This document shows positions 8,908 through 19,789 of a stretch of 64,000 nucleotides of DNA, piece by piece. The translations under genes and the position numbers were made by a program. Source of the DNA: Candidatus Dietzia intestinipullorum (lineage in GTDB: Bacteria > Actinomycetota > Actinomycetes > Mycobacteriales > Mycobacteriaceae); the NCBI GenBank assembly GCA_019119635.1, contig DWWP01000054.1:62001-126000 (forward strand). The letters are read 5' to 3'. The notes under the pieces were generated by a model. The model saw only the letters and a program-made list of their open reading frames with translations. It was not told the origin of the DNA and made no database searches. Every line of letters begins with the position of its first letter. Position 1 is the stretch's first letter.

Positions 8908-10319
8908 GCGCGCATCCCGCCGGGTCGCGGCATGAACACCCGCACGCGTCATCGAGCCCGGCCACACCGTCGGGCGACGACGCGATGGTGCTGGACGAGG
9001 CCGTGTGGCCCCGCGGCGCCCGTCGACGTGACGACGGCATCGTGGAATTCGCCGGGGTGGGCGCAGATGCGCTGGCCGCAGAGTTCGGGACACCGCTGTT
9101 CGTGGTGGACGAGGACGACTTCCGCGGACGGTGCCGCGAGATGGCGGAAGCGTTCGGATCCGCCGACCGGGTCCACTACGCGTCCAAGGCGTTCCTGTGT
9201 ACCGAGGTCGCCCGCTGGGTGGCCCAGGAGGGGCTGAGCCTCGACGTCGCCTCGGGAGGCGAGCTCGCGGTGGCCCTGCGTGCCGACTTCCCTGCGGAGC
9301 GGATCACCATGCACGGCAACAACAAGTCCGCTGAGGAGTTACGCCTCGCCGTGCGGAGCGGCGTGGGGCACGTGGTCCTCGACGCGCTGCCGGAGATCGA
9401 GATCCTCGACCGGATCGCCGGTGAGGAGGGCGTCGTGCAGGATGTCTTCGTGCGGGTGACCGTCGGGGTCGAAGCACACACCCACGAGTTCATCGCGACC
9501 GCACACGAGGACCAGAAGTTCGGCTTCTCCCTGGCGGGCGGGGCCGCCATGCGGGCGGTCCGTGCGGTGTTCGACGCGCCGAACATCCGCCTCACCGGCC
9601 TGCACAGCCACATCGGCTCACAGATCTTCGACATCGACGGCTTCGAGTTGGCCGCGCGACGGGTGATCGGGCTGCTCCGCGAGATCGTCGACGAGTTCGG
9701 CGCCGAGCGCACCGCCCAGCTCGACCATCTCGATCTCGGGGGCGGGCTCGGCATCAGCTACGTCCCCGCGGACGATCCGCCGCCGGTGGCCGAGTTGGCC
9801 ACCGCGCTGACGAGGATCGTCGACGACTTCGCCCGGGAGGCCGGGCTCACGCCGCCGACCCTGGTCGTGGAGCCCGGGCGCGCGATCGCCGGCCCCGGCA
9901 CCGTCACCATGTACGAGGTGGGCGTGGTCAAGGACGTCGAGCTCCCGGGCGACGAGAGTCGCCGCTACATCAGCGTCGACGGCGGGATGAGCGACAACAT
10001 CCGGACGGCGTTGTACGACGCCGAATACGACGCGCGCCTGGTGGGGCGGGCGTCCACCGAGGAGACGCTGATCTCGCGCCTCGTCGGCAAACACTGCGAG
10101 AGTGGTGACGTGGTGGTGCGGGACCTGTGGATGCCGCAGGACGTGGGCGACGGGGACCTCGTCGCCGTCGCGGCCACCGGGGCGTACTGCTACTCGATGT
10201 CGAGTAGGTACAACCTCATCGGGCGGCCCGCCGTGGTGGCGGTCCGCGACGGACGGGCGCGACTGATGCTCCGCCGTGAGACCCTGGACGATCTGACGAG
10301 CCTGGAGGTGGGACTGTGA
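8904..10319 (+). CDS. lysA: Diaminopimelate decarboxylase
   Basis: A 471-aa fold type III PLP enzyme making the last step of lysine synthesis, meso-diaminopimelate to L-lysine plus CO2. The PLP lysine lies in [10 protein letters not shown]. Other signatures are HSHIGSQI, the glycine-rich phosphate loop GGGLGISY, and [10 protein letters not shown]. The Cys of the CEsGD motif, which comes from the partner subunit, is in HCESGD. The first 30 or so residues ([17 protein letters not shown]) are poorly conserved; the GTG is retained because it overlaps the argS stop. Its stop overlaps the hom GTG. Confidence 0.96.
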   Translation: MSAHPAGSRHEHPHASSSPATPSGDDAMVLDEAVWPRGARRRDDGIVEFAGVGADALAAEFGTPLFVVDEDDFRGRCREMAEAFGSADRVHYASKAFLCTEVARWVAQEGLSLDVASGGELAVALRADFPAERITMHGNNKSAEELRLAVRSGVGHVVLDALPEIEILDRIAGEEGVVQDVFVRVTVGVEAHTHEFIATAHEDQKFGFSLAGGAAMRAVRAVFDAPNIRLTGLHSHIGSQIFDIDGFELAARRVIGLLREIVDEFGAERTAQLDHLDLGGGLGISYVPADDPPPVAELATALTRIVDDFAREAGLTPPTLVVEPGRAIAGPGTVTMYEVGVVKDVELPGDESRRYISVDGGMSDNIRTALYDAEYDARLVGRASTEETLISRLVGKHCESGDVVVRDLWMPQDVGDGDLVAVAATGAYCYSMSSRYNLIGRPAVVAVRDGRARLMLRRETLDDLTSLEVGL

Positions 10320-11668
10320 GCGACGCAACGGCGTCAGGCGTGCGACCCGTGGGAGTGGCGGTGCTCGGGATGGGCACCGTCGGTGCCGAGGTCATCCGCT
10401 ACATGACCGAGAACGCGGAGGCCCTGGCAGCCCGGATCGGCGCGCCACTCGCGCTGCGGGGCGTGGCGGTGCGGGATCTGACCCGCGACCGGGGGATGGA
10501 CCCCGAACTCGTCACCGCCGACCCCGCGGCCCTGGTGGCGCGGGACGACGTCGACGTGGTGGTCGAACTGATGGGCGGCATCGACCTCCCGCGGCCCCTG
10601 CTGCTCGACGCGCTGCGCAGCGGTAAGGCCGTGGTGACCGCCAACAAGGCCCTGCTGGCCGAGTACACCGACGAGCTCGCGGACGCGGCGGACTCCACGC
10701 AGTCCGATCTGTACTTCGAGGCGGCCGTGGCCGGGGCCATCCCGGTGATCGGCCCCCTCCGGCGGTCGATGGCGGGCGACCAGGTCGAGCGCGTCGTGGG
10801 CATCGTCAACGGCACCACCAACTACATCCTCTCGGAGATGGGCTCCACCGGCGCCGACTACTCCGAGACGCTCGCCGAGGCCTCGCGCCTGGGGTATGCG
10901 GAGGCCGACCCCACGGCGGATGTCGAGGGCTACGACGCCGCAGCCAAGGCCGCGATCCTCGCCTCGATCGCGTTCCACAGCCGGGTGAGCGCGGGCGACG
11001 TCTACCGCGAGGGGATCTCGCGCATCGCGCCGGCGGACTTCGAGTCCGCTCGCGACATGGACTGCACGATCAAGCTCCTGGCGATCTGCGAGAAACTGCA
11101 GTGCGCCGACGGCACCGAGGGCGTCTCCGCCCGCGTCTACCCGGCGCTGCTGCCCAACAGCCACCCGCTGGCCGCGGTGGGCGGCGCGTACAACGCCGTG
11201 GTGGTCGAGGCCGAGGCGGCCGGGCGCCTCATGTTCTACGGACAGGGCGCGGGCGGCTCACCGACCGCGTCGGCGGTGCTCGGTGATCTGGTCGCCGCGG
11301 CCCGCAACAAGGTCGGCGCCGGTCGCGCGCCGGGCGAATCGACCTATGCCGCGCTCCAGGTGGCCTCGATGGACGAGGTGGCGACCCGGTACCACGTGCG
11401 GATGCGGGTCGCGGACAAGCCCGGTGTCCTCGCGCTGGTGGCGGCGGAGTTCTCCAACCACGGCGTGTCGATCGCCCAGGTCCGCCAGACCGAGGCCGAG
11501 ACGCCGGAGGGGGCGGGGGAGGACGCCGAGCCGACGGCAGAGCTCACGGTTCTGACGCATCTGGCCTCCGAACGAGCCCTGGCCGACACCGTGTCCGCGC
11601 TCACCGACCAGGACGCCGTCACGGACGTCACCAGCGTCATCCGACTCGAGGGAATGGACACCGAATGA
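10316..11668 (+). CDS. hom: Homoserine dehydrogenase
   Basis: A 450-aa NAD(P)H-dependent enzyme reducing aspartate semialdehyde to homoserine, the branch point to threonine, methionine and isoleucine. The Rossmann motif is [11 protein letters not shown] near the N-terminus and the signature region includes [14 protein letters not shown]. The C-terminal about 95 residues form an ACT domain ([15 protein letters not shown]), the usual site of threonine feedback inhibition. It is monofunctional, with no aspartokinase domain. It overlaps lysA and thrC by 4 nt each. Confidence 0.96.
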   Translation: MSDATASGVRPVGVAVLGMGTVGAEVIRYMTENAEALAARIGAPLALRGVAVRDLTRDRGMDPELVTADPAALVARDDVDVVVELMGGIDLPRPLLLDALRSGKAVVTANKALLAEYTDELADAADSTQSDLYFEAAVAGAIPVIGPLRRSMAGDQVERVVGIVNGTTNYILSEMGSTGADYSETLAEASRLGYAEADPTADVEGYDAAAKAAILASIAFHSRVSAGDVYREGISRIAPADFESARDMDCTIKLLAICEKLQCADGTEGVSARVYPALLPNSHPLAAVGGAYNAVVVEAEAAGRLMFYGQGAGGSPTASAVLGDLVAAARNKVGAGRAPGESTYAALQVASMDEVATRYHVRMRVADKPGVLALVAAEFSNHGVSIAQVRQTEAETPEGAGEDAEPTAELTVLTHLASERALADTVSALTDQDAVTDVTSVIRLEGMDTE

Positions 11669-12747
11669 GCAACACCCATCAGCCCGTGCACCGCCGTTGG
11701 CCCGGTCTCATCGAGGCCTATCGCGACCGGCTGCCGATCGGGGACGACTGGGAGGCCGTGACCCTGTACGAGGGCGGCACCCCGCTCATCCCGGCGCACC
11801 ACCTCTCCGGGATCACCGGCTGTGACGTCCACCTGAAGGTGGAGGGGCTCAACCCGACCGGGTCGTTCAAAGACCGCGGGATGACGATGGCGGTGACCGA
11901 CGCGCGTGCACGGGGGCAGAAGGCGGTGCTGTGCGCCTCGACCGGAAATACCTCGGCCTCCGCGGCGGCGTACGCCACGCGCGCCGGGATGGGCTGCGCG
12001 GTCCTCATCCCGCAGGGCAAGATCGCGGCGGGCAAGCTGGCCCAGGCGGTCATGCACGGCGCGACGATCATCCAGGTCGACGGCAACTTCGACGACTGCC
12101 TCGAACTGGCCCGCAAGACCACCTCCACCTACGCGGAGATCGGTCTGGTCAACTCGGTCAACCCGGTGCGTATCGAGGGGCAGAAGACGGCCGCTTTCGA
12201 GGTCGTCGACGTGCTCGGCCGCGCGCCCGATCTGCATTTCCTGCCCGTCGGCAACGCCGGCAACATCACGGCGTACTGGAAGGGCTACAGCGAGTACCAC
12301 GCCGAGGGCGTCATCACCTCGCGTCCCCGGATGATGGGCGTGCAGGCCGCGGGCTCGGCACCTCTCGTCGACGGCGCCCCGGTCACGAACCCGGAGACCA
12401 TCGCCACCGCGATCCGGATCGGGGCCCCGGCCTCGTGGGACGGTGCCGTCGCGGCCAGGGACGAGTCCGGGGGGACCTTCCGCAAGCGCACCGACGAGCA
12501 GATCCTCGAGGCCTACCGCACGGTGGCAGGTAAGGACGGTGTCTACGTCGAGCCGGCCTCGGCGGCCTCGGTCGCTGGTCTGCTCGATGCGCACGCCAAC
12601 GGCGAGCTCGAGCCGGGCCAGACGATCGTCTGCACCGTCACGGGAAATGGGCTCAAGGACCCGGACACGGCGCTGCTGGGGATGCCCGAGGTCGAGCCGA
12701 TCCCGGTCGATCCGACCGCGGTGGCCGGCGCGCTCGGACTGGAGTGA
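11665..12747 (+). CDS. thrC: Threonine synthase
   Basis: A 360-aa PLP-dependent beta/gamma-replacement enzyme converting O-phosphohomoserine to threonine. The PLP Schiff-base lysine is in [11 protein letters not shown], and the phosphate-binding loop is in [15 protein letters not shown]. The short length without the long N-terminal extension marks the class found in actinobacteria. ATG overlaps the hom stop and the stop overlaps the thrB GTG, so flux from homoserine to threonine is encoded in one coupled unit. Confidence 0.96.
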   Translation: MSNTHQPVHRRWPGLIEAYRDRLPIGDDWEAVTLYEGGTPLIPAHHLSGITGCDVHLKVEGLNPTGSFKDRGMTMAVTDARARGQKAVLCASTGNTSASAAAYATRAGMGCAVLIPQGKIAAGKLAQAVMHGATIIQVDGNFDDCLELARKTTSTYAEIGLVNSVNPVRIEGQKTAAFEVVDVLGRAPDLHFLPVGNAGNITAYWKGYSEYHAEGVITSRPRMMGVQAAGSAPLVDGAPVTNPETIATAIRIGAPASWDGAVAARDESGGTFRKRTDEQILEAYRTVAGKDGVYVEPASAASVAGLLDAHANGELEPGQTIVCTVTGNGLKDPDTALLGMPEVEPIPVDPTAVAGALGLE

Positions 12748-13706
12748 ACGCCGTGAGCGGTACGGGCCCGGAGGTCATCGGTAGTTCGGGCGGCCGGATC
12801 CTGACCGTCGGCCGGTCGGTCACGGTCGAGGTTCCGGCCTCCAGCGCCAATCTCGGACCAGGTTTCGACGCGCTCGGGGTGGCCCTGGGCCTCTACGACA
12901 CCGTCACGGTCACCGTCATCGAGTCGGGTCTCGAACTGTCGGTGACCGGGGAGGGCGCCGGTCAGGTTCCGGATGACGCCTCTCACCTGGTCGCGAAGGC
13001 GGTGGAGGCCGGGCTGCGGGCCGGCGGCACGGGCGCGCCGGGGCTACGAATCACCTGCCATAACGCCATCCCGCACTCCCGCGGCCTGGGATCGTCGGCA
13101 TCTGCCGCGGTCGGGGGGCTGGTCGCGGCGGACGGGCTCATGGGACGCCTCCTGACCACCGACCACCTGGTCCAGCTCGCGAGCGAGTTCGAGGGCCACC
13201 CCGACAACGCCGCGGCGAGTGTCCTCGGTGGGGTGGTGGTCTCGTGGATCGAGCGTTCGCAGACCCAGGTCCGGTACCGGGCGGTCCGGATGGAGGTGGA
13301 TCCCTCGATCGTGGCCACCGTCCTTGTCCCCGCCGAGACCTCGTCGACGGCCCAGACGCGCGGCCTGCTGCCCGACACGGTCCCGCACGAGGATGCAGCG
13401 TTCAATGCCAGCAGGGCCGCGCTCATGTCCGTGGCGCTGGCCTCTCACCCGGAGTTCCTGCTCGCCGCCACCGAGGACAGGCTGCACCAGCCCTACCGGG
13501 CACCTGCGCTCGTCGGCACCACCGAGTGGGTGTCGAGGCTCCGGGACCGTGGGCTGGCGGCGACGGTCTCGGGTGCCGGTCCCACCGTTCTGGTCCTGGC
13601 CTCCGCGCCGCTGCCTGGCGATCTGCGACAGCTCGCGGAAGACCAGGGGTGGCGGGTGCTGGACCTGCGGATCGCGGACGCCGCACGCGTGATCGCGGAG
13701 AGCTGA
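12744..13706 (+). CDS. thrB: Homoserine kinase
   Basis: A 320-aa GHMP-superfamily kinase that phosphorylates homoserine with ATP, feeding threonine synthase. The ATP-binding GHMP motif is [13 protein letters not shown] (about residues 111-123) and the C-terminal glycine-rich motif is [11 protein letters not shown]. The N-terminal [16 protein letters not shown] is diagnostic. GTG at 12744 overlaps thrC; a second in-frame GTG lies at 12753. It is the last gene of the argS-lysA-hom-thrC-thrB unit and ends 19 nt from the convergent acyl-CoA ligase gene, with no obvious terminator hairpin between. Confidence 0.95.
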   Translation: MNAVSGTGPEVIGSSGGRILTVGRSVTVEVPASSANLGPGFDALGVALGLYDTVTVTVIESGLELSVTGEGAGQVPDDASHLVAKAVEAGLRAGGTGAPGLRITCHNAIPHSRGLGSSASAAVGGLVAADGLMGRLLTTDHLVQLASEFEGHPDNAAASVLGGVVVSWIERSQTQVRYRAVRMEVDPSIVATVLVPAETSSTAQTRGLLPDTVPHEDAAFNASRAALMSVALASHPEFLLAATEDRLHQPYRAPALVGTTEWVSRLRDRGLAATVSGAGPTVLVLASAPLPGDLRQLAEDQGWRVLDLRIADAARVIAES

Positions 13707-13725
13707 CAGTCGTTGGCCGGACTGG

Positions 13726-15378
13726 TCAGCGGCCCGGCGAGATCGTGGTGACGTCGTAGTCCCCGGCGGCGTGACGGGCGCGGATCGTGCGCTTGTCGTA
13801 CTTGCCCACCGACGTCCGGGGGATCTGGTCGACGAAGGCCCAGTGGTCCGGGCGCTGCCAGAGCTCGACCGAGTCCGCCAGTGACCGCCAGAGCGAGCGG
13901 GCCGTCGCCGTGACCCCGGACTTGAGGTTGACCAGGACGAACGGGCGGCTTCCCCAGCGTTCGTCGGGGACCCCGACCACGGCCGCGTCCGTCACCCGGG
14001 AATCCAGGAGGACCGCGTTCCCCAGCTCGACCGACGAGATCCATTCGCCGCCGGAGCGGATGATGTCGTCCACCCGGTCCACCACGTCGAGGTACCCCTT
14101 CGGAGAGATCGAGGCCATGTCGCCGGTGCGGAGCCAGCCGTCGTCGAAGCGGGACCACCGGTCGTGCGGATCACCCTGGTAGCGGGCGGTCACCCACGGC
14201 CCGCGCAACTGGAGCTCGCCGACCGAGGATCCGTCGTGGGGGAGGACCGTGTCGCCCTCGACGATCCGCGCCTCGACCGCGGCGGGCAGCCGGCCCTGAC
14301 CGAGCATCTGCATGCGTCGGTCGGTGGCGGAGGAATGGCGGTCCGCGCGGGCGACCGCGACCAACGGACTCGTCTCGGTCAGCCCGTAGGCGTGCAGGAT
14401 CGTCAGGCCGTGCCGATCGACAAAGGCGTCGAACAGTGCCGGTGGCATCGCGGACCCGCCCACGAGGACCTCGTGCAGGTGACCTATCTGCTGCGGGTGG
14501 GTCTCGAGTCGCCGGAGCAGCATCTGTAGTGCGCCCGGGGTGGTGGTGAGCTTGTTGGGGCGGTAGGTCCGCAGGAGAGCGGCCAGTTCGTCCCCCGTGG
14601 TCAGGGCGTCCGCCGCGCGCGGACGGGCGAGCACCATCGACGCACCGGCCATCAGAGCGGCGAAAGGCTGGCCCCAGGACACGACGTGATGGATCGGGAT
14701 GGTGGAGAGCACGGTGTCGCCGCTGTTCAGTGCGGCGCTGTCGGCCGCACACATCTGCATCGAGTGGAGCCAGATCGACCGGTGGGTGTAGACGACGGCC
14801 TTGGCGGGGCCGGTGGTTCCGGAGGTGTGGGAGATGACCGCCGCCGTGCGCTCGTCCGGCGCTGGCCACGGGAAGGAGGTCGGGCGCCCGTCGAGAAGGG
14901 ATTCGCGGGCGTGGACGCCGACATCGCGGTCACCGAGGTCACCGGGGTCCCCGATGTCTCCATGACCCATCACCACGAGATGACGCAGGTGCTCCAGCCC
15001 CGCGGTGATGTCGACGGCGGTCCGGAATAGTGCCGGATCGACGAGCAGGACCCTGACCCGGTTCTCGTCGAGGACGGTGGCGAGGACGTCGCGCGGCAGG
15101 AGAAAGTTGAGGGGCATCGCCACCGCGCCCATCGAGGGGATCGCGAACAGCGCTTCGACGGCATCAGTGCGGTCGCCTGTCAGGAGCCCGACCACATCGC
15201 CACCGTCGACCCCGAGCTCCGCCAGCGCGTGGGCGGTCGCGGCGGCGCGGCCGGCGAGCTCGTCGAAGCGTGTGGTCCGGGGCCGGAGAGTGTCGTCGAA
15301 ATCGGTGATCGACGAGCCGGCGTGACGGTGCGCGGCGTGGTCGAGGATCCGGGACACGAGCAGTGGTGTGTCGAGCAT
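13726..15378 (-). CDS. AMP-binding long-chain acyl-CoA ligase family protein
   Basis: A 550-aa ANL-superfamily adenylating enzyme, most like fatty-acyl-CoA synthetases. Motifs: the P-loop-like SHTSGTTGPAKAVVYTHRS, AYGLTETSP, DGWLRTGDMASI and the C-terminal catalytic lysine in PRTSVGKYDKR. ATG at 15378 (MLDTPLLVSRILDH) is chosen because the 56 residues upstream do not look like the family. It would activate a carboxylic acid as acyl-AMP and transfer it to CoA; the substrate is unknown. It is oriented against its neighbours and interrupts the thrB-rho adjacency seen in M. tuberculosis, so it is probably a lineage-specific insertion. Confidence 0.88.
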   Translation of the reverse strand: MLDTPLLVSRILDHAAHRHAGSSITDFDDTLRPRTTRFDELAGRAAATAHALAELGVDGGDVVGLLTGDRTDAVEALFAIPSMGAVAMPLNFLLPRDVLATVLDENRVRVLLVDPALFRTAVDITAGLEHLRHLVVMGHGDIGDPGDLGDRDVGVHARESLLDGRPTSFPWPAPDERTAAVISHTSGTTGPAKAVVYTHRSIWLHSMQMCAADSAALNSGDTVLSTIPIHHVVSWGQPFAALMAGASMVLARPRAADALTTGDELAALLRTYRPNKLTTTPGALQMLLRRLETHPQQIGHLHEVLVGGSAMPPALFDAFVDRHGLTILHAYGLTETSPLVAVARADRHSSATDRRMQMLGQGRLPAAVEARIVEGDTVLPHDGSSVGELQLRGPWVTARYQGDPHDRWSRFDDGWLRTGDMASISPKGYLDVVDRVDDIIRSGGEWISSVELGNAVLLDSRVTDAAVVGVPDERWGSRPFVLVNLKSGVTATARSLWRSLADSVELWQRPDHWAFVDQIPRTSVGKYDKRTIRARHAAGDYDVTTISPGR

Positions 15379-15812
15379 CGTGCCGTCCACATGGCCTCCC
15401 AACTTGCCGTCGTCGGTGCGCCGTACGTTACCGTGGACACCGTCAGCCGGCTCTGGTGGAGTCCGACTCGCCAGGGGAGACTGCACAAGTATCGCAGTGG
15501 GGTAGTATGCTTGCCTCAGCCACGGACGGCCCGGTCGTCCCCGCATCCCGAGAGTTCACTGAGCCCAGGTCGCCGTAGACAACGGTGGTGTACCCGGGTC
15601 CGACGTCCCGGTGGGAGCGGCCGAACGGCGAGTGGCTGACCGGGACCCGCCACCCGGATCGAGCGGGTCTTCCCCAATACCTATCCGTGCGTGGTGATGC
15701 CGCCGACGCGGAAGGCCTCCGCGGCCACCCCGGGCGCCCAGTCCGCGCCCCGGACCGATGCTCGACGCGAGGCGGTTCACCCCGCTCGCGACCGGGCCCA
15801 GAAAGGACTCCC
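15379..15812 (+). promoter_or_regulatory. Divergent intergenic region and long rho 5' leader
   Basis: These 434 bp between the minus-strand ligase and rho contain no credible gene. A -10-like TAGTAT lies at 15503-15508, with only a poor -35. If used, rho mRNA has a leader of roughly 300 nt, reminiscent of the long regulated rho leaders of other bacteria. A short ORF of 23 codons starts at the ATG at 15507, but it overlaps the -10 and is unlikely to be translated from that promoter. A good ribosome site, GAAAGGA, is at 15801-15807 before rho. Confidence 0.45.
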
Positions 15813-17774
15813 GTGACCTCGACGGACACTTCTTCCACGCCTCCGCAGGGCGCCGCATTGGCCGAGATGCGCCTGACGGAACTCAAGTCACTCGCCCAGC
15901 AGATGGGGCTCAAGGGCCTGTCGGGCAAGAGAAAGAGCGAGCTCGTCGCGCTGATCGACGGCGCCCGCGGTGGCCGGCCTGCCCCGTCCGAGCCCGCTTC
16001 TCTCCGCGGCGGCGCGCAGAACGCCGACGTCTCCGCCGGTGGGGCCGGTCGCTCCGACGATGCCGCTGAGCGCGCCGACAAGCCGGCCCGCGACGACCGG
16101 GACAGCACGTCGGGTGGCCGTGGCGACGGTGACGGGGGACAGGGCGGCGACAACCGGGCCGGCCGGGATCAGGGCGCCCGGCGGCCCCGGGGCGGCCAGT
16201 CACGCGACGGCCAGGACCCAGGAACGCAGGACCGCGACCAGAACAAGCGCGGCGATCAGCGGGACCACGGGGAACACCACAACCGGGGTCAGGACGCCAG
16301 GGGCGGCGAGAACGCTCCTCGCGGGGACAAGCAGCACAACCGCGACAAGAACAACCAGGGTGGTGACCGGCAGCAGAACCGCGACCAGCAGAACCAGGGT
16401 GGCGACCGGCAGCAGAACCGCGACCAGCAGAACCGCCACCAGAACAACCAGGGCGGCGACAACGGCCCCCGTGGCGACCGGCAGCAGAACCGGGACGACG
16501 ACGGGGGCGGCCGTGGTGGCCGCCGCAGTCGCCGCCGGCGGGAGCGCAACCGCGGCGGGAACCGGCAGCACGACGGCGAGCAGGAGGTGCGGGAGGATGA
16601 CGTCCTGCAGCCCGTCGCGGGGATCCTGGACGTCCTGGACAACTACGCGTTCGTGCGGACGTCCGGTTACCTCGCGGGCGCCAACGACGTCTACGTCTCG
16701 ATGAACATGATCCGTCGCCACGGCCTGCGCCGCGGTGACGCGATCACCGGCGCCGTCCGCATGCCGCGCGACGGTCAGGACGGCGGCGGCGGTGGTGGCG
16801 GTGGCGGGAAGAACCGTCAGAAGTTCAACCCGCTCGCCCGACTCGACACGGTCAACGGCGGCCCGGTGGACGAGACCCGTAACCGGCCCGACTTCGGAAA
16901 GCTCACCCCGCTGTACCCCAACAAGCGGCTGCGTCTGGAGACCGAGAAGAACATCCTGTCGACCCGGGTGATCGACCTGATCATGCCGATCGGGAAGGGA
17001 CAGCGCGCGCTGATCGTCTCCCCGCCGAAGGCCGGTAAGACCACGGTGCTGCAGAACATCGCCAACGCGATCGCGGTCAACAACCCGGAATGCCACCTCA
17101 TGGTGGTCCTCGTGGACGAGCGGCCCGAAGAGGTCACGGACATGCAGCGGTCGGTGAAGGGCGAGGTGCTCGCCTCGACCTTCGACCGCCCGCCGTCCGA
17201 CCACACCCAGGTGGCAGAACTCGGTATCGAGCGTGCCAAGCGACTGGTGGAGATGGGGCAGGACGTGGTGGTCCTCCTCGACTCCATCACCCGCCTAGGC
17301 CGTGCGTACAACAACTCCTCGCCGGCCTCGGGGCGGATCCTCTCCGGTGGTGTCGACTCGACCGCCCTGTACCCGCCCAAGAAATTCCTCGGCGCGGCAC
17401 GCAACATCGAGAACGGCGGTTCGCTGACGATCATCGCGACCGCGATGGTCGAGACCGGGTCGGCCGGCGACACGGTGATCTTCGAGGAGTTCAAGGGCAC
17501 CGGCAACGCCGAGCTCAAGCTGGATCGACGGATCGCGGAGCGTCGGGTCTTCCCGGCCGTGGACGTCGGCCCCTCGGGAACGCGCAAGGAGGAGCTGCTC
17601 ATGAGCCCGGAAGAGGCCGGGATCATGCACAAGCTCCGCCGCGTGCTGTCCGGGCTGGATTCCCACCAGGCCATCGACCTGCTCATGTCGCAGTTGCGCA
17701 AGACGACGACCAACTACGAGTTCCTGCTCCAGGTGGCCAAGACCACCCCGACGCTGCCCCGGGACGACGAGTGA
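15813..17774 (+). CDS. rho: Transcription termination factor Rho
   Basis: A 653-aa hexameric RNA-dependent ATPase that terminates transcription. The GTG at 15813 follows GAAAGGA with 5-nt spacing and gives the N-terminal Rho_N/SAP-like helix ([20 protein letters not shown]); the longer upstream frame is leader sequence. Residues about 50-262 form a highly charged, Gly/Arg/Asn/Gln-rich insert, long even for actinobacteria. The cold-shock RNA-binding fold starts about 265 ([18 protein letters not shown]), Walker A is PPKAGKT near 405, and the R-loop region is [12 protein letters not shown]. The stop overlaps the prfA start; rpmE, present between them in mycobacteria, is absent. Confidence 0.97.
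   Translation: MTSTDTSSTPPQGAALAEMRLTELKSLAQQMGLKGLSGKRKSELVALIDGARGGRPAPSEPASLRGGAQNADVSAGGAGRSDDAAERADKPARDDRDSTSGGRGDGDGGQGGDNRAGRDQGARRPRGGQSRDGQDPGTQDRDQNKRGDQRDHGEHHNRGQDARGGENAPRGDKQHNRDKNNQGGDRQQNRDQQNQGGDRQQNRDQQNRHQNNQGGDNGPRGDRQQNRDDDGGGRGGRRSRRRRERNRGGNRQHDGEQEVREDDVLQPVAGILDVLDNYAFVRTSGYLAGANDVYVSMNMIRRHGLRRGDAITGAVRMPRDGQDGGGGGGGGGKNRQKFNPLARLDTVNGGPVDETRNRPDFGKLTPLYPNKRLRLETEKNILSTRVIDLIMPIGKGQRALIVSPPKAGKTTVLQNIANAIAVNNPECHLMVVLVDERPEEVTDMQRSVKGEVLASTFDRPPSDHTQVAELGIERAKRLVEMGQDVVVLLDSITRLGRAYNNSSPASGRILSGGVDSTALYPPKKFLGAARNIENGGSLTIIATAMVETGSAGDTVIFEEFKGTGNAELKLDRRIAERRVFPAVDVGPSGTRKEELLMSPEEAGIMHKLRRVLSGLDSHQAIDLLMSQLRKTTTNYEFLLQVAKTTPTLPRDDE
16365..16442 (+). repeat. 39-bp tandem repeats inside rho
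   Basis: Two near-identical 39-bp units (starting at 16365 and 16404) encode [13 protein letters not shown]; degenerate copies continue with NRHQNNQGG and a further DRQQNRD. They lie in the disordered insert of Rho. The period is a multiple of three, so copy number can vary without breaking the frame. Confidence 0.8.
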
Positions 17775-18856
17775 CGGACGCCCCCGGGCGTTCGCCGTCC
17801 TCGGTCGACGACGTCCTGTCCGAGTACGGAGGGCTGGAGGCACAACTCTCCGACCCGGCACTGCACGAGGATCCGGCGGCCGCCCGCCGGGTGGGCAAGC
17901 GCTTCGCCGAACTCACCCCGGTGGTGCAGACCCATCAGGCGCTGGCGTCGGCCCGCGACGACCTCGCGGCCGCGCGGGAGTTGGCCGACGACGACGCGTC
18001 GTTCGCCGACGAGGCGGAACGACTCGCGGCCGAGGCCGAGACCCTCGAGGCCAAGCTCGCGGATCTGCTGGCACCCCGAGACCCCCATGACGCGGACGAC
18101 GTGCTCATGGAGATCAAATCCGGGGAGGGCGGCGAGGAGTCCGCGCTGTTCGCCTCGGAGCTGGCACGGATGTACACGCGGTATGCGGAGAAGCACGGGT
18201 GGGTCGTCCAGACGCTCGGGGCTACGGAATCGGACCTCGGTGGCGTCAAGGACGCGTCGCTGTCCATCCGGGCGCGGCAGCCGTCCAGGGACGGAGTGTG
18301 GTCGCGACTGAAGTTCGAGGGCGGCGTCCACCGTGTGCAGCGCGTCCCGGTGACCGAGTCCCAGGGGCGCGTGCACACATCGGCTGCGGGGGTGCTGGTC
18401 TTCCCCGAGCCCGAGGACGTAGGCCCCGTGGAGATCGACGAGTCCGATCTGAGGATCGACGTGTACCGGTCGTCCGGCAAGGGCGGCCAGGGCGTCAACA
18501 CCACCGACTCCGCGGTCCGGATCACCCACCTGCCCACCGGCACCGTCGTCACGTGTCAGAACGAGCGTAGTCAGCTGCAGAACAAGCAGCGCGCGCTCGA
18601 GGTGCTCGCGGCACGACTACAGGCTGCGGCGGAGGAGGCCGCTGACGCCGAGGCCGCGGAAGGGCGGGCCAACCAGGTGCGCACGGTCGACCGGTCCGAG
18701 CGGGTCCGCACCTACAACTTCCCGGAGAACCGGATCGCCGACCACCGCGTGGGATTCAAGGCGCACAACCTCGACGCGGTTCTCGACGGCGACCTCGATG
18801 CCGTCCTGGACGCCCTCGCCGCCGAAGACCGCCGCCGGCGCATGGAAGACGCGTAG
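17771..18856 (+). CDS. prfA: Peptide chain release factor 1
   Basis: A 361-aa class I release factor recognising UAA and UAG. The stop-codon tripeptide is PVT in [10 protein letters not shown], matching the RF1 PxT rule. The catalytic GGQ is at residues 238-240 ([11 protein letters not shown]). The GTG start overlaps the rho stop by 4 nt; longer versions of this frame run into rho. The next gene, prmC, encodes the methylase of the GGQ glutamine, so substrate and modifying enzyme are adjacent, with 3 nt between them. Confidence 0.97.
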   Translation: MTDAPGRSPSSVDDVLSEYGGLEAQLSDPALHEDPAAARRVGKRFAELTPVVQTHQALASARDDLAAARELADDDASFADEAERLAAEAETLEAKLADLLAPRDPHDADDVLMEIKSGEGGEESALFASELARMYTRYAEKHGWVVQTLGATESDLGGVKDASLSIRARQPSRDGVWSRLKFEGGVHRVQRVPVTESQGRVHTSAAGVLVFPEPEDVGPVEIDESDLRIDVYRSSGKGGQGVNTTDSAVRITHLPTGTVVTCQNERSQLQNKQRALEVLAARLQAAAEEAADAEAAEGRANQVRTVDRSERVRTYNFPENRIADHRVGFKAHNLDAVLDGDLDAVLDALAAEDRRRRMEDA

Positions 18857-18859
18857 AGT

Positions 18860-19789
18860 ATGACGCCCCGCCCGGCCCCCGTGTCGCGGGTCGTCCGTGA
18901 CGCCGCCGCGGAACTCGCGGAGGCCGGTATCGGCTCCGCGCGGGCGGAGGCCGAGATGATCTGCGCTCACGTCGCCGGGGTGGGGCGGTCCACGCTTGCC
19001 CTGGTCGACGAGGTGACCTCCGGGCAGCTCTCGGAGATAAGGAGGATCGTCGCGGCGCGCGCCGATGAGCGCGCCCCGCTGCAGTACCTCCTTGGTCAGG
19101 CCGCCTCCGGGCGACTCGACCTCGCCGTGGGGCCCGGCGTCTTCATCCCCCGACCGGAGACCGAACTCCTGGTGGAGAACGCCCTGGCGGTACTGCCCGC
19201 TCCGGGCGGCGCGGACCCGCCGATCGTGGTGGACCTGTGCGCGGGGAGCGGGACCCTGGCGCTCGAGATCGCCCACGCGCGCCCCGACTCGCGGGTCCAC
19301 GCGGTCGAACTGCACCCGGCGGCGCTCGACTGGCTGCGCCGCAACGTCGCCGACCGCGCTGCGGCCGGCGACACGCCCGTGCACGTGCACGAGGCGGACG
19401 CGACCGATCCTGACCTGCTCGCGGAGCTTCGCGGGACGGTCACCGCCGTCGTGTCCAACCCCCCGTACATCCCGGAGACCGACCTCCTCCCGCCGGAGGT
19501 GAGCGGGCACGAGCCGCCCAGCGCGCTGTTCGGCGGGCCCGACGGCCTCGCCGTCATCAGACCGCTCCTGGAGGTCGCGGCCGACCTGCTCGCGCCGGGT
19601 GGGCGCCTTGCGATCGAGCACGACGACTCCACCGGGGTCGCAGTCGCGGCGCTCGTCACCGCGCAGGGGCGATTCGGTACCGTGGAACGGCACACCGACC
19701 TCGCCGGCCGCCCGCGGTTCGTCACCGCGACGAGGCTGGACGACGACGGTGACGACGCCCCGTCAGGGGAGAAGGGGACCGCCCGGTGA
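18860..19789 (+). CDS. prmC: Release factor glutamine methyltransferase PrmC
   Basis: A 309-aa SAM-dependent N5-glutamine methyltransferase acting on the GGQ motif of release factors. The signature NPPY (VVSNPPYIPETD) contacts the target glutamine, and the SAM site is VVDLCAGSGTLALEI. The N-terminal helical domain (about 1-85) binds the release factor. It sits 3 nt after prfA. The stop overlaps the next GTG by 4 nt. The last 20 residues are acidic and poorly conserved. Confidence 0.95.
   Translation: MTPRPAPVSRVVRDAAAELAEAGIGSARAEAEMICAHVAGVGRSTLALVDEVTSGQLSEIRRIVAARADERAPLQYLLGQAASGRLDLAVGPGVFIPRPETELLVENALAVLPAPGGADPPIVVDLCAGSGTLALEIAHARPDSRVHAVELHPAALDWLRRNVADRAAAGDTPVHVHEADATDPDLLAELRGTVTAVVSNPPYIPETDLLPPEVSGHEPPSALFGGPDGLAVIRPLLEVAADLLAPGGRLAIEHDDSTGVAVAALVTAQGRFGTVERHTDLAGRPRFVTATRLDDDGDDAPSGEKGTAR

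Noticed and set aside
13726-15546. Longer acyl-CoA ligase start at 15546
   Set aside because: The added N-terminal residues are unlike the family and would cover the rho promoter region; ATG 15378 is better.
15585-15812. Extension of rho upstream to GTG 15585
   Set aside because: The extra 76 residues do not resemble Rho, and a strong ribosome site precedes GTG 15813.
16320-16500. Regular repeats resembling a small CRISPR array
   Set aside because: The 39-bp units are directly tandem with no spacers, keep the reading frame and encode Rho's disordered insert.
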